Positions 45,368 through 56,142 of a stretch of DNA of 64,000 nt are shown one piece after another (the first letter of the stretch is position 1; each line of letters opens with the position of its first letter). Source of the stretch: Eukaryota sp. TZLM1-RC (lineage: Eukaryota > Metamonada: BaSk clade). The translations under genes and the position numbers were made by a program. The notes below the pieces were generated by a model. It saw nothing but the letters and a program-made list of their open reading frames with translations. It had not been told where the DNA came from and ran no database searches. The stretch spans positions 879,658-943,657 of the forward strand of contig JAUPSS010000011.1 in the NCBI GenBank assembly GCA_040285825.1. The letters are read 5' to 3'.

Positions 45368-45940
45368 TTAGCCAAGCTAAGACGTACAATATAATCCAAG
45401 TTTTCTAATACTTTCAAAATTTTTTCTGCAATTTTGCAAAAGTCAATGGTAAGGAGAGCAAGCTTCTTGAAGGAATTTCCACAATATCAGAGGGAAACAT
45501 TTAGCCCAAATATTGGGTGAAAGAGTTTCAATTTCCTGTTGCAAAGAAATAAGATAGGAGCTGCCACAATTTTCAATGAGATGAATTTTTTCAGGAAAAC
45601 GATTCACAAATTCATAAATAAAATTCTTTCCACCTCCAATAAAAGCAGCTTTACAAAGGTAGCTTGATTCATGAAAATCAACACCACCAAAATTTGTACC
45701 ACAAAAAATGTGGCTTCGTAACTGAGATGCATCAATTTCCAATAATTTTGCTAAAAAATTAGTTCTTTGTTCATTAAAAATGCGACAGAACTCCAAGGAA
45801 ATTGATGGTGATGTTGATCTCAAAATATGAGTAAATTTTCCAGAATAACAGATTTTGAGGAAAAAGAATTTCAAATGTTTCTCAATATTTAAATTTTCTA
45901 TTGATTCTAATTCATTTCCAAATTGAGTCAACAGAGTCGA

Positions 45941-47388
45941 ATGAATTGCAAGTCATTTTGGAAAAAATGAAAATTGAACTTGATTCAATTTCTTCTTTAG
46001 ATATAGAAAAGCATATTAAATTTTTTATGCTTAAAATTTGCTACACTGGGAGAATAACCCACATTTTGAGATCTTGTGCTCCTTCCATAGCATTAGATTT
46101 TTGTCGTTCTTTTAATTCATTGAGAACAGAATTTTTTGCTGATTTATTGGATGTAGAACCAGGAATGTTGAAAAGCCATTTATTTTCTTCAGCAAATTTG
46201 GGGGGTATTGGATTTACTAAATCTTCAATTTTGTGTCAATCAGCATTCTTGGGTGGTGGCAAAAATTTTATTTATGAATTTTCTCGTAGATTTCCTGATG
46301 ATTCTCATCTGTTAGTCCCCAATTGTAGTCCCTATTTGTATGAGTTATCTTGTGAACTTGAAAAATTACCGCCACAAATTTGGACCAAATGCTTTCCTCA
46401 ATCAATTCAAGAAATTCCAAACCGATCTCTATTTAATTTACAGTTTTGCTGTAAAAAGCTTCAACAAAAATTGTCAAAGATTTTTGAAAGCTTGGATTTT
46501 GATGTTAGACTTGGCTTGGCCAAGAAAAAGAATCCCGCTTTTTGCAAATCTTTTACAAGATATGTGTGACAGTACTTCTTCTGCCTTAGTAACAACAATT
46601 CCACAAGTATATGGTACTCTCTTATCCGATTCTGCTTGGACTCTGAATATGAGATTTCGTTCCTTTATCTGGCCTGATAATTTACCTCATAATTTAATTT
46701 GTAAATGTTCTCGAGAAATTACAACTACTCATTTGTTAAATTGTAAACATTTTATTACTTTTAGAAGCAAGGTTCATGATGCTGTAAGAGACCAGTTATA
46801 TTGTATGTGTAAATCTCATAGAATTGAATCCTTCTTGGAACCTTTGTTGTCAAATCTGTTTGATGCTGAAAATGATTTTCATAAGAATAATAGAGGTGAT
46901 GTCATATTACCTGGATTAGATGGAAGCTTCATTTTATTGGATGTAATGTCTGTTGATCCTGGTAATGCCTCAAATGAAAGGCTTGTTAATTCTGAAATTC
47001 ATAATCCCCTTTCAAATGCTGAAAATTTTAAATTCAAAAAATACAATGAACCTTTGTCCAAATTGGCCAGTCTACAGCATGCAAAAATACAATTTGTATC
47101 CATTTGTATTTTCCCTTTTTGGTTCACTTGCACCAACTGCTTTACGTTTTTTGGATGATTTTGAAATGATTGTAAAGAGAAGAACTGGCAGAAATTTCAA
47201 CAGATTGTTTTGGCAAAATAGAATTGTGTTTTCTATTTTTAAGGGGATGTTGAAGATGGTTTCTGATGCTTTGCTTTCTCTTGGATCTCACTATGAGAGA
47301 GTTGCATCTAGTGTTTTTGTTTTGGGAGAGATGGACTTTTTAGATGTTGATTTATAGGTTTAGAATAAAATTAAATTTTAAAAAAAAA
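45941..47388 (+). mobile_element. Family A insertion in C (unit two), TSD cagagtcga
   Basis: Flanked by cagagtcga at 45932-45940 and 47389-47397, which shows the original 9-bp TSD. Frames 45901-46569 (thumb), 46340-47158 and 46953-47357 (RLE, RGDVILPGLDGSFILLD, DVDL). Confidence 0.92.
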
Positions 47389-48399
47389 CAGAGTCGAAAG
47401 TTGGCTTTTGACTTCATCAATATTTCCGAGATAACAACCCAAAAAACGAAAACCAGACTGATCATAATTGATAAAGGGGACATTGACATCATTAATGAAA
47501 AAATCAATTGGTTCATGGCCAATAATCAAACATTTGGAGATATTCAATGAGAGACCAATATCTTCATAACGCTGTTGAATAAAAGTTGCTATTTGTTTCA
47601 GAATTGTAATAGGAGCAATTACAGAAATGTCATCCATATATGCTACAATATCTATTTCTGGGAACTTTTCTTTCAATTCGCACATTAATGGATGAATTGC
47701 CAGACAAAAGAAGAAAGGACCAAGTGGATCACCTTGTTTAACACCTGAAGACGAAAGCAGGTCAAAATTTTCATAGACCAATGTGGATGATTTTCCATAA
47801 AATGAATAGAAAAAAGGCTCAACTTCAGGAAAATGCTTTTGCAGCAAAGGTAAAATGGAAGAACGAGATACAGAATTGACAGCATTCTTAAAATCTAAAT
47901 TGAAGATGTAATTAGAATCACTAGAATTAAAAAACACATCCGACGAAAGAGCAGCAGAAGAAGCACCATCAATTGTCTTGATTCCAAATTGAAACGGACT
48001 GAAAAATTCCTTAGCTTTTTTTCCAATTCTATTGAAAACAAGAGACGCAAGAATTCTTGAAAAAGATTCTCCAATTGCAATTGGACGGATTTTGGATTGA
48101 CTTTTTTTAAGGGCAATTAAGCGAGCACTGGTCATCTCAAAAGGGACTTTAATTTTTAACGTAAGAAGATTGTTGAAAAAAAGAACAAGATCGTCAGCAA
48201 TTTCAGGACACTGTCCAACAGCTGATTTGATCATGTCAAAATTCAACAAAGATGGCCCAGGAGCTTTTCCAGTAGGCATTTGCTGAATCAGTTTCAATAC
48301 CTCAGAAGCATTGACAGGATTTTGCAGCCAATAATCAACTGAGTCTGGTTTAGTACAATGAAAATTTTCTTCCGGATGAAGATGATTCAATTGGAACAA
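47371..48399 (-). pseudogene. Family C RT domain (342 aa)
   Basis: LNHLHPEENFHCTKPDSVDY, MPTGKAPGPSLLNFDMIKS, RPIAIGESFSRILASLVFNR, QFGIKTIDGASSAALSSD, NLDFKNAVNSVSR, GVKQGDPLGPFFFCLAIH, AYMDDISVIAPI, SKCLIIG and FRFLGCYLG. All RT motifs are intact in one frame, ended only by the A insertion. The frame extends upstream to KGRFGSAKQCLFSSDLAECN without a native start. Confidence 0.92.
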
Positions 48400-48655
48400 T
48401 ATGCTTTCATTACATTCAGCTAAATCAGAAGAAAATAAACATTGTTTTGCAGATCCAAAACGTCCTTTTAAACAGGATTGTATTTTCTATTTTTAAGGGA
48501 ATGGTAACACTAATTTCTGATTCACTATCTTCTTTTGGGAAATTTTCTGAATCTTTAGCGATTAATTGTTTTGATGTAGGGGAGGCAGGTTTTGAGGATG
48601 TGGAGTTTTAATTGTGTATTTCATATTTGTTGTGGAATAAAAATAAATATCTTAT

Positions 48656-49348
48656 GTTGGATGAAGGGATTTCAATTTTTCAACAGTTTCGAGATTGGTA
48701 TCAGCCAGTTTCCCGAAAAAATATTTTTTAATCCGCTTCCATATCTACCTCTCAAAAACAATTTTCTTGCTTGAAAAGATGAATTAGCTTTTCTCTGTTT
48801 TGGTTTGTAATTAATTTTCTTCTTATTCTTTTTGGCAAAGAATTTCCAAAATCTTGTTATGTTCCATTTGTTTAATTTCAATTGCGAAGAAAAAGAACGC
48901 ATTTCCATTGACAAAGGAACAGAACTGGCAGGACTCACCTCTACAGGAATTTTAACAGGTGTACGAAAAGAATCACTTGTTTGACAGTCAAAACAAAACA
49001 ATAGAGGGCGACCATTAGAAGAATTAGAGAGGAACTTTTTGCAAAAAGGACAACTATGTTTCAAGACATTATCCGTAGGATAAGGAGCAACAGTTTTTGG
49101 TAAATGAGTTTGATCAATATTTAAATTATATATTGAGAAGAAATTCGAGCATAGCTTGAAGGGTGGGGAGAGTGGAGAAGTGAAGGGGATGAGCTTGATC
49201 TGATGGGTAGAATCTTTGCTTGGGCGTTCCAATCAGTATCAGAGTCACTGTCAGTCACTGGCATCGTTTTGGCAAAGACACAGTACAACTTTGACGCCGT
49301 CACAGAAAGTGAAATATGAGAGGGATGACTAAGGGAGGGAGAAAAAAA
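48656..49348 (-). mobile_element. Family B 5' end with leader and N-terminus
   Basis: Minus strand. Leader 49265-49348, ATG complementing 49262-49264 (MPVTDSDSDTDWNAQAKILP), then a deletion near 49130 joining to YNLNIDQTHLPKTVAP and the finger CPFCKKFL...CFDC in frame 48672-49232. The knuckle region is missing here. It continues into 38331-38467 beyond the B insertion. The 5' edge at 49348 appears to be the true element end, abutting A sequence. Confidence 0.9.
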
Positions 49349-49481
49349 CAAAACAATCTGTTGAAATTTCTGCCAGTTCTTCTCTTTACAATCATTTCAA
49401 AATCATCCAAAAAACGTAAAGCAGTTGGTGCAAGTGAACCAAAAAGGGAAAATACAAATGGATACAAATTGTATTTTGCAA
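49349..49481 (-). mobile_element. Family A fragment between two B elements
   Basis: 133 bp of the A C-terminal region (KYNLYPFVFSLFGSLAPTAL, RRTGRNFNRLF). It is probably the target into which the B at 48656-49348 and the B at 49482 inserted; its ends match internal A positions with no tail. Confidence 0.85.
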
Positions 49482-49518
49482 AAAGTTCCTCTCTAATTCT
49501 TCTAATGGTCGCCCTCTA

Positions 49519-50034
49519 TTGTTTTGTTATGACTGTCAAACAAGTGATTCTCTTCGTACACCTGTTAAAATTCCTGTAGAGGTGAGTCCTGCCAGTTCTG
49601 TTCCTTTGTCAATGGAAATGCGTTCTTTTTCTTCGCAATTGAAATTAAACAAATGGAACATAACAAGATTTTGGAAATTCTTTGCCAAAAAAAATAAGAA
49701 GAAAATTAATTACAAACCAAAACAGGGAAAAGCTAATTCATCTTTTCAGGCAAGAAAATTGTTTTTGAGAGGTAGATATGGAAGCGGATTAAAAAATATT
49801 TTTTCGGGAAAACTGGCTGATACCAATCTCGAAACTGTTGAAAAATTGAAATCCCTCCATCCAACTGAACATTTTTGCCCCAGTAAGCCTTCTATTTGTC
49901 AATATTGGCTCGAAAATCCATTTCAGGCTCAAGAAGTATTGAATGCCGTTGCTAAATTACCAAAAGGAAAAGCTGCTGGTCCTTCAGGCATTTCCTTTGA
50001 TTTGTTAAAAACTGCCTGTAAAAAATGCTTCTGA
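49519..50034 (+). pseudogene. Family B frame: finger end, basic linker, RT start
   Basis: IPVEVSPASSVPLSMEMRSF, KWNITRFWKFFAKKNKKKI, KLFLRGRYGSGLKNIFSGKL, LHPTEHFCPSKPSICQYW and KLPKGKAAGPSGISFDLLK. The very basic segment parallels the A linker and could contact RNA or DNA. Confidence 0.88.
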
Positions 50035-50477
50035 AATTGTTGAGGATCTTGCTTCCTATTTTCAAAATTTAATGTGTTTAAATTATGTTCCTCCGCCTGA
50101 ATTGACTGCTGCCCGTTTAGTTGCTTTAGTTGAACCTGGTAAAGGTGACAAACCTGATGGAGTTAGACCAATTGCCATTGGAGAGTCATTAACCAGATTG
50201 CTCTCTTCGCTTATTTTTAACAGAATTTCTACTAAAGCAAGGGACTATTTGAAGCCTTTCCAATTTGGTATAAAAACTGTTGAAGGTGCTTCTATTGCTT
50301 CAATGACTTCAGATGTTTTTTTCAATAGTCAACATCATCAATATATTTTCAATTTGGATTTCAAAAATGCTTTCAATTCTGTGAAACGTGATTGTATTTT
50401 TGATGTGCTTCTTCATGATTTTCCTGAACTTTCTGCATATTTTTATTTATTTTATGGAAAAAAATCAGACTTAGTTT

Positions 50478-50614
50478 GAAAAATTTTAATTTATTATTAA
50501 ACTACAGTCTAAAAGTCAATATCTTCAAAACAAGCTTCCACACCATCAAACCTCACAACAGCAATTTCTTCGTAATGTGCACTGACAGACATCAAAGCTT
50601 TCGAAATCATTTTA
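50478..50614 (-). mobile_element. Family D 3' end in B, 10-bp TSD
   Basis: TSD gacttagttt at 50468-50477 and 50615-50624. 137 bp of minus-strand D: tail, stop and last codons (SVHYEEIAVVRFDGVEACF). It differs slightly from the other D scraps. Confidence 0.93.
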
Positions 50615-50656
50615 GACTTAGTTTTTGACTCCTTTACCCTTGAATCTTCTTCTGGT

Positions 50657-52432
50657 GTGAAACAAGGTGATCCTCTTGGCCCTTTGCTGTTTTGTTTGGC
50701 TATTCATAATATTATTAAAATGACACAACAAGATTTCCCTGATTTGCGTATTGTTGCCTATATGGATGACATTTCTATTATTGGTTCTTTTGAAAGCATT
50801 TCTAGGGTTTCTGAAGACATTGCGGCGAAATACAAAGAAATTGGTTTAGCTTTGAACCCATCTAAATGTCTCTTGATTGGTAGAGAAAAACAATATTTGA
50901 TGATTGGTGGAGCTCAGATTCCTTTTATCAATTATGACCAACAAGCTTTTAAGTTTCTTGGATGTTGGCTTGGCAATTTGGATGAAATTTATTCCCAATT
51001 AAACAATTTATTGGAGAAGTTTGACAAGGATCTTAGTTTTATTGCTGAATGTGACATTGAGAAACACATCAAATTTTTTATTTTAAAAATTTGTTATTCT
51101 GGAAAATTCACTCATATTTTAAGGTCAACTCCCCCTTCGGTATCTCTCAATTTTTGCAGATCTTTTAACAAACTTCGAGTCAAATTTTTTTCTTCTTTAT
51201 TAGAAGTAAATGAATCTTTAATTCGAAGTCATGTATTTTGTTCAGCAGATTTGGGTGGAATTGGATTCACCAAATCTTCGATTCTGTGTAAAGCAGCATT
51301 TTTGGGAGGTAAAAATTTTGTTTTTGAATTTTTCCAAAGGTTCCCTTTTGATGTTCATCTGATCAATGGTGAATCAAATTTTTACTTGAATCAACTGCAA
51401 TGTGAATTAGAAAATTTGCCTAGTGATATCTGGATTCAGTGTTTTCCTCAAAATGTTCAAGAAATTCCCACTCGATCACTTCCAAATTTACGTTTTTGCT
51501 TGAAAAAGCTTCAGCACCATCTGGTTAAATTATATGAAGGCTTGGATTATGAAGTAAGACTTGGCTTGGCCAAAACTAAAAATCCCGCTTTCGGTAATTT
51601 TTTAAAGGATATTCGTGATAGTTCTGCTGCTGCTTTAGTAACTCAAGTTCCCTCTGTTTATGGACTTTTGTTAAAAGACAATGAATGGCTTCTAAACATG
51701 CGTTTTCGTTGTTTTCTGTGGCCAAACAATTTGCCCAATCATTTAACTTGTAAATGTGGTAAACCTCTTTTGTTTACTCATCTTTTGAACTGTAAACATT
51801 TCATTACGTTTAGAAGCAAAGTGCATAATAACGTCGGGGACCAAATTTATGTAATGTGCGAATCATATCGTGTAGATTCCTTTTTAGAACCGCTGTTATC
51901 AAAATTAATTCTTGATGATCCCAATATTGATAGTACGCGTTACAACAGAGCTTCTATGGGTCTGACTAGAGGTGATCTAGTTGTTCCTGGTTTAAATGGT
52001 AGTTTTACTATTTTGGACGCCATGTCTATTGACCCTTGTAATTCCTCTAACGAACATTTCATTAACTCGGATGTAAATAATCCTCTTCTTGCAGGCGAAA
52101 AATATAAAATTGCTAAATATGCGAAACCCATTTCCTCGGTTAATGAAAATTCTCATGCCCAATATAATTTATGTCCATTTGTTTTTTCTTTGCTTGGATC
52201 TCTAGGTAAGGCTGCTATGGCTTTCCTTGAGGATTTTGTTGTAGTTGTAAAGGAAAGAACTGGAAGAATTTTCAATCGTGTTTACTGGCAAAACAGGATT
52301 GTATTTTCTATTTTTAAGGGAATGGTAACACTAATTTCTGATTCACTATCTTCTGTTGGGAAATTTTCTGAATCTTTAGCGATTAATTGTTTTGATGTAG
52401 GGGAGGCAGGTTTTGAGGATGTGGAGTTTTAA
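50657..52432 (+). pseudogene. Family B frame: RT motif B to C-terminus (591 aa)
   Basis: KQGDPLGPLLF, AYMDDISIIGS, SKCLLIG, FLGCWLG, DIEKHIKFFILKICYSGKF, FFQRFPFDV, LAKTKNPAFGNFLKDIRDSS, CKCGKPLLFTHLLNC, RGDLVVPGLNGSFTILD, VYWQNRIVFSIFKGM and FEDVEF. It is uninterrupted and is the best reading of the B protein's second half. A Gly is missing from the FLGG(G)KNF run and Arg is Gly at NNVGDQ. Confidence 0.93.
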
Positions 52433-52451
52433 TTGTGTATTTCATATTTGT

Positions 52452-53229
52452 TTTTTTTTGAATTAATTTATTTTTATTTTTTTTAAAATTTAATTTTATT
52501 CTAAACCTATAAATCAACATCTAAAAATCCATCTCTCCCAAAACAAAAACACTAGATGCAACTCTCTCATAGTGAGATCCAAGAGAAAGCAAAGCATCAG
52601 AAACCATCTTCAACATTCCTTTAAAAATAGAAAACACAATTCTATTGCCAAAACAATCTGTTGAAATTTCTGCCAGTTCTTCTCTTTACAATCATTTCAA
52701 AATCATCCAAAAAACGTAAAGCAGTTGGTGCAAGTGAACCAAAAAGGGAAAATACAAATGGATACAAATTGTATTTTGCATGCTGTAGAGTGGCCAATTT
52801 GGACAAAGGTTCATTGTATTTTTTGAATTTAAAATTTTCAGCATTTGAAAGGGGATTATGAATTTCAGAATTAACAAGCCTTTCATTTGAGGCATTACAA
52901 GGATCAACAGACATTACATCCAATAAAGTGAAGGTTCCATCTAATCCAGGTAATATGACATCACCTCTATTATTCTTATGAAAATCATTTTCAGCATCAA
53001 ACATATTTGACAACAAAGGTTCCAAGAAGGATTCAATTCTATGAGATTTACACATACAATATAACTGGTCTCTTACAGCATCAAATTTCATATTTGTTGT
53101 TGAATAAAAATAAACAATATTTAAAAAAAAGGATTCAATTCTATGAGATTTACACATACAATATAACTGGTCTCTTACAGCATCATGAACCTTGCTTCTA
53201 AAAATAATAAAATGTTTACAATTTAACAA
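52452..53229 (-). mobile_element. Family A copy with an internal 55-bp duplication
   Basis: A T-rich stretch (52452-52485) precedes the A 3' end. Sequence then runs to 53083, is interrupted by a B scrap (53084-53130), and continues 53131-53229. 5'-truncated at LLNCKHFI. Frame 52642-53229 reads through the duplicated HDAVRDQLYCMCKSHRIESF twice. Confidence 0.9.
53029..53185. repeat. 55-bp target-site duplication around a 47-bp B scrap
   Basis: Positions 53029-53083 and 53131-53185 are the same 55 bases of family A. Between them lie 47 bases (53084-53130) that are the extreme 3' UTR of B in plus orientation with its A tail. It is most simply read as a B insertion with an unusually long TSD. Confidence 0.88.
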
Positions 53230-54664
53230 AATTCAATAAATTATATATTTTCTTCAATGATTCAAAATTCAATAAATTAAATAATTTGCACACTTGATTA
53301 AATTAAATCATAACTAATGGGACGACTATCATTAAACCAAGATTTCCTCTACAAAATCTTGATTTGCTTGCTGTCTAGCTAAAGCTTCTCTAATTCGATT
53401 GAAAAACCGCGGTACTCTATTAATAATGGCAAATTGAATCCGTGAACGCCATAAAAAAATATCAAATCTTTTCATTGTTTTTTCTTTCACCATTTTTTGG
53501 AAGTCATCCAATTTCCTGATGATTCTCATCTGTTAGTCCCCAATTGTAGTCCCTATTTGTATGAGTTATCTTGTGAACTTGAAAAATTACCGCCACAAAT
53601 TTGGACCAAATGTTTTCCTCAATCAATTCAAGAAATTCCAAACCGATCTCTATTTAATTTACAGTTTTGCTGTAAAAAGCTTCAACAAAAATTGTCAAAG
53701 ATTTTTGAAAGCTTGGATTTTGATGTTAGACTTGGCTTGGCCAAGAAAAAGAATCCCGCTTTTGCAAATCTTTTACAAGATATGTGTGACAGTACTTCCT
53801 CTGCCTTAGTAACAACAATTCCACAAGTTTATGGTACTCTCTTATCCGATTCTGCTTGGACTCTGAATATGAGATTTCGTTCCTTTATCTGGCCTGATAA
53901 TTTACCTCATAATTTAATTTGTAAATGTTCTCGAGAAATTACAACTACTCATTTGTTAAATTGTAAACATTTTATTACTTTTAGAAGCAAGGTTCATGAT
54001 GCTGTAAGAGACCAGTTATATTGTATGTGTAAATCTCATAGAATTGAATCCTTCTTGGAACCTTTGTTGTCAAATCTGTTTGATGCTGAAAATGATTTTC
54101 ATAAGAATAATAGAGGTGATGTCATATTACCTGGATTAGATGGAAGCTTCATTTTATTGGATGTAATGTCTGTTGATCCTTGTAATGCCTCAAATGAAAG
54201 GCTTGTTAATTCTGAAATTCATAATCCCCTTTCAAATGCTGAAAATTTTAAATTCAAAAATATAATGAACCTTTGTCCAAATTGGCCAGTCTACAGCATG
54301 CAAAATACAATTTGTATCCATTTGTATTTTCCCTTTTGGTTCACTTGCACCAACTGCTTTACCTTTTTTGGATGATTTTGAAATGATTGTAAAGAGAAGA
54401 ACTGGCAGAAATTTCAACAGATTGTTTTGGCAAAATAGAATTGTGTTTTCTATTTTTAAGGGGATGTTGAAGATGGTTTCTGATGCTTTGCTTTCTCTTG
54501 GATCTCACTATGAGAGAGTTGCATCTAGTGTTTTTGTTTTGGGAGAGATGGATTTTTTTAGATGTTGATTTATAGGTTTAGAATAAAATTAAATTTTTTT
54601 TTAAAAAAAAAGTCATCCAAAAAAGTTTCTGCTTCAACTGATAATCTTCCATTTATCGAAAATG
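53230..54664 (-). mobile_element. Family E 3' end split by an A insertion
   Basis: Minus-strand E: 3' UTR with a partly repeated attcaataaatta stretch (53230-53276), frame 53332-53529 (FQKMVKEKTMKRFDIFLWRS, QANQDFVEEILV), then 54611-54664 (SINGRLSVEAETF) beyond an A at 53511-54610. Confidence 0.9.
53511..54610 (+). mobile_element. Family A insertion in E, 9-bp TSD
   Basis: TSD agtcatcca at 53502-53510 and 54611-54619. 5'-truncated at FPDDSHLLVPN. Frame 53497-54375 reads linker, CCHC and RGDVILPGLDGSFILLD, then shifts in an A run near 54258; the C-terminus is in 54368-54568, ending one T out of frame before DVDL. Confidence 0.93.
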
Positions 54665-54958
54665 GGCCAAGAAAAAAAATCCCGCTTTTGCAAATCTTTT
54701 ACAAGATATGTGTGACAGTACTTCTTCTGCCTTAGTAACAACAATTCCACAAGTTTATGGTACTCTCTTATCCGATTCTGCTTGGACTCTGAATATGAGA
54801 TTTCGTTCCTTTATCTGGCCTGATAATTTACCTCATAATTTAATTTGTAAATGTTCTCGAGAAATTACAACTACTCATTTGTTAAATTGTAAACATTTTA
54901 TTATTTTTAGAAGCAAGGTTCATGATGCTGTAAGAGACCAGTGATATTGTATGTGTAA
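54665..54958 (+). mobile_element. Family A fragment before the D nest
   Basis: Plus-strand A from AKKKNPAFANLL to VRDQ, where TGA replaces the next codon (54942-54944), then YCMCKS. It fuses to family D at a shared tgtaaatc. It lacks both natural ends. Confidence 0.87.
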
Positions 54959-55802
54959 ATCGCTTGATACATTACGGCCTCCATGTAAGATTGCGAATGT
55001 TCTCAGTCCCAAGGCTTCCATTCCCTTTTCTGTTGCGTTTAGAACATTCAGTCTTGCTTTGAAAAAAGGAGAATGGGATATATTTTCTATTTGGAAATTC
55101 TTCCTTGAACAAAAATCAGGTTCTCGTCCCCAAAAGGTTTTCACTCCAAAGAAACAACCCAAGAATAAGACTGTACGAAAACTTTTGCTACGTGGGAGAT
55201 ATGGTTCAGGGAAAAACGCTCTGTTCTCATCTGATCTTGCTCCTGTGACTGATGAAACTGTAAATCAATTAGTGGATCTGCATCCAGCTGAATTTCTTAA
55301 TTTGGATAAACCATCTGCTTCACAATTTTGGAAAATTCCCAACATTTACGGCCTTCTACTTAATGATCACCAATGGACCACTGCAATGAGATTGAGATGT
55401 TTTCTATGGCCTTGCTCATTGCCAAATGATTTAATTTGTCGCTGCAAGAGTGTTGTTACGCTTTCCCATATTTTAAACTGTAAGTATTTCATAACTTATC
55501 GCTCACTTGTTCATGACTCAGTTCGTGATCAATTATATGCCATGTGCAAAAGTTTCAATATAGAGGCATTTATTGAGCCACTAGTACGTAAGCTGTCTTC
55601 AGATCAAACTGATGATTCCTTTGGTAAAAGAAGGGCAGATTTAGTAGCTCCAGGGATCGATGGTGTTCTCAATGTTGTAGACGTTGTCTCAGTGGATGTT
55701 TGCAAAAATTCTGCTGCTCGTTTAGTGTATTCCGCTGACTCGCCGTTATCTAACGCCGAAAAAAAGAAGATAAAAAATATGAAGAACCTTTGGCACAGTT
55801 AG
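54951..55802 (+). pseudogene. Chimeric frame: D N-terminal region fused to C endonuclease
   Basis: 283 residues: D part LDTLRPPCKIANVLSPKASI, basic linker, LLLRGRYGSGKNALF, LHPAEFLNLDKPSASQFW; then the C part IYGLLLNDHQWTTAMRLRC, CCHC finger CRCKSVVTLSHILNC and the core RADLVAPGIDGVLNVVD. The fusion arises because C inserted in phase. It is shifted near 55775 in an A run; 55790-56032 continues. Confidence 0.88.
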
Positions 55803-56142
55803 GTAGAGTGGAACATGTGAAATATCAGTTTGTGCCGTTTGCAATTTCTCTTTTTGGCAATATTGGACCTTCAGGCTTGCACTTTTTGGAAAATTTTAAA
55901 AAAGTGTTACTGAATAGGTCTGGTAAAACAATGAACTCCACTTTCTGGTTAAATAGAATTGTTTTTTTGCATTTTCAAGTCTATTCCAACAATGATTTCA
56001 AAGGCACTTTTAGCTATTGGTGTAGAATATGAACGTAATGCTGTGAGTAGGTTCAGTAATAGTGACGCTTGTTTGGAGGATATTGAATTCTAGATGGTTA
56101 TTTTTATCTCAATAAATATTCCAGTTTTTAAAAAAAAAAAAA
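55335..56142 (+). mobile_element. Family C 3' half inserted in D, 8-bp TSD
   Basis: TSD tttggaaa at 55327-55334 and 56143-56150. Covers the linker to the C-terminus (LEDIEF, stop at 56091-56093), 3' UTR with AATAAA and an A tail at about 56128-56142. It gives the C CCHC finger that is mutated in 39518-40404. Confidence 0.93.

Larger units (their letters stand above)
43344..47388. repeat. Tandem duplication, period 2,024 bp
   Basis: Unit one 43344-45367 and unit two 45368-47388 each contain the C thumb (minus) followed by a 5'-truncated A (plus) joined at cagagtcga. They are nearly identical, differing mainly in homopolymer lengths. Only the outer edges continue into unique C sequence, so the duplication came after both A insertions. 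Confidence 0.9.
39518..48470 (-). mobile_element. Family C element split by A insertions
   Basis: Minus-strand C made of 39518-40404, 43344-43917 (duplicated at 45368-45940) and 47389-48470. The pieces line up in order: RLE with CLEDIEF end, then VRLSLA/KEKNHVFANF across the first insertion, thumb, then RT with YMDD. The 5' end is truncated at KGRFGSAKQ. Without the A elements it is about 2.5 kb. Confidence 0.92.
38468..48655 (+). mobile_element. Family B insertion in B, 11-bp TSD, carrying a C nest
   Basis: TSD gttggatgaag at 38457-38467 and 48656-48666. B sequence occupies 38481-39517 and 48471-48655; a 13-base A-rich stretch of unclear origin lies at its 5' edge. Frames 38523-38843 and 38911-39552 encode FLGGGKNFVFEFFQRFP, CKCGKPLLFTHLLNC and RGDLVVPGLNGSFTILD; the C-terminal end FEDVEF is at 48590-48609. 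Confidence 0.92.
49482..52451 (+). mobile_element. Longest family B copy
   Basis: Plus-strand B, 5'-truncated inside the C2C2 finger (NSSNGRPLLFCYDC), then a basic linker, RT, thumb, CCHC, RLE and FEDVEF end. Interrupted by a D scrap at 50478-50614 and by one extra A near 50022. Frames 49519-50034, 50072-50479 and 50657-52432. The 3' UTR is cut short at 52451, where a T-rich stretch and an A element in reverse orientation follow. Confidence 0.93.

Noticed and set aside
43344-47388. CRISPR or tandem regulatory array
   Set aside because: Only two long units made of retrotransposon coding sequence; no short spaced repeats.
53230-53276. Telomeric or satellite repeat (attcaataaatta repeats)
   Set aside because: Only a couple of imperfect copies next to the E 3' end; it looks like a disturbed E tail. 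No telomere-type array occurs in the window.
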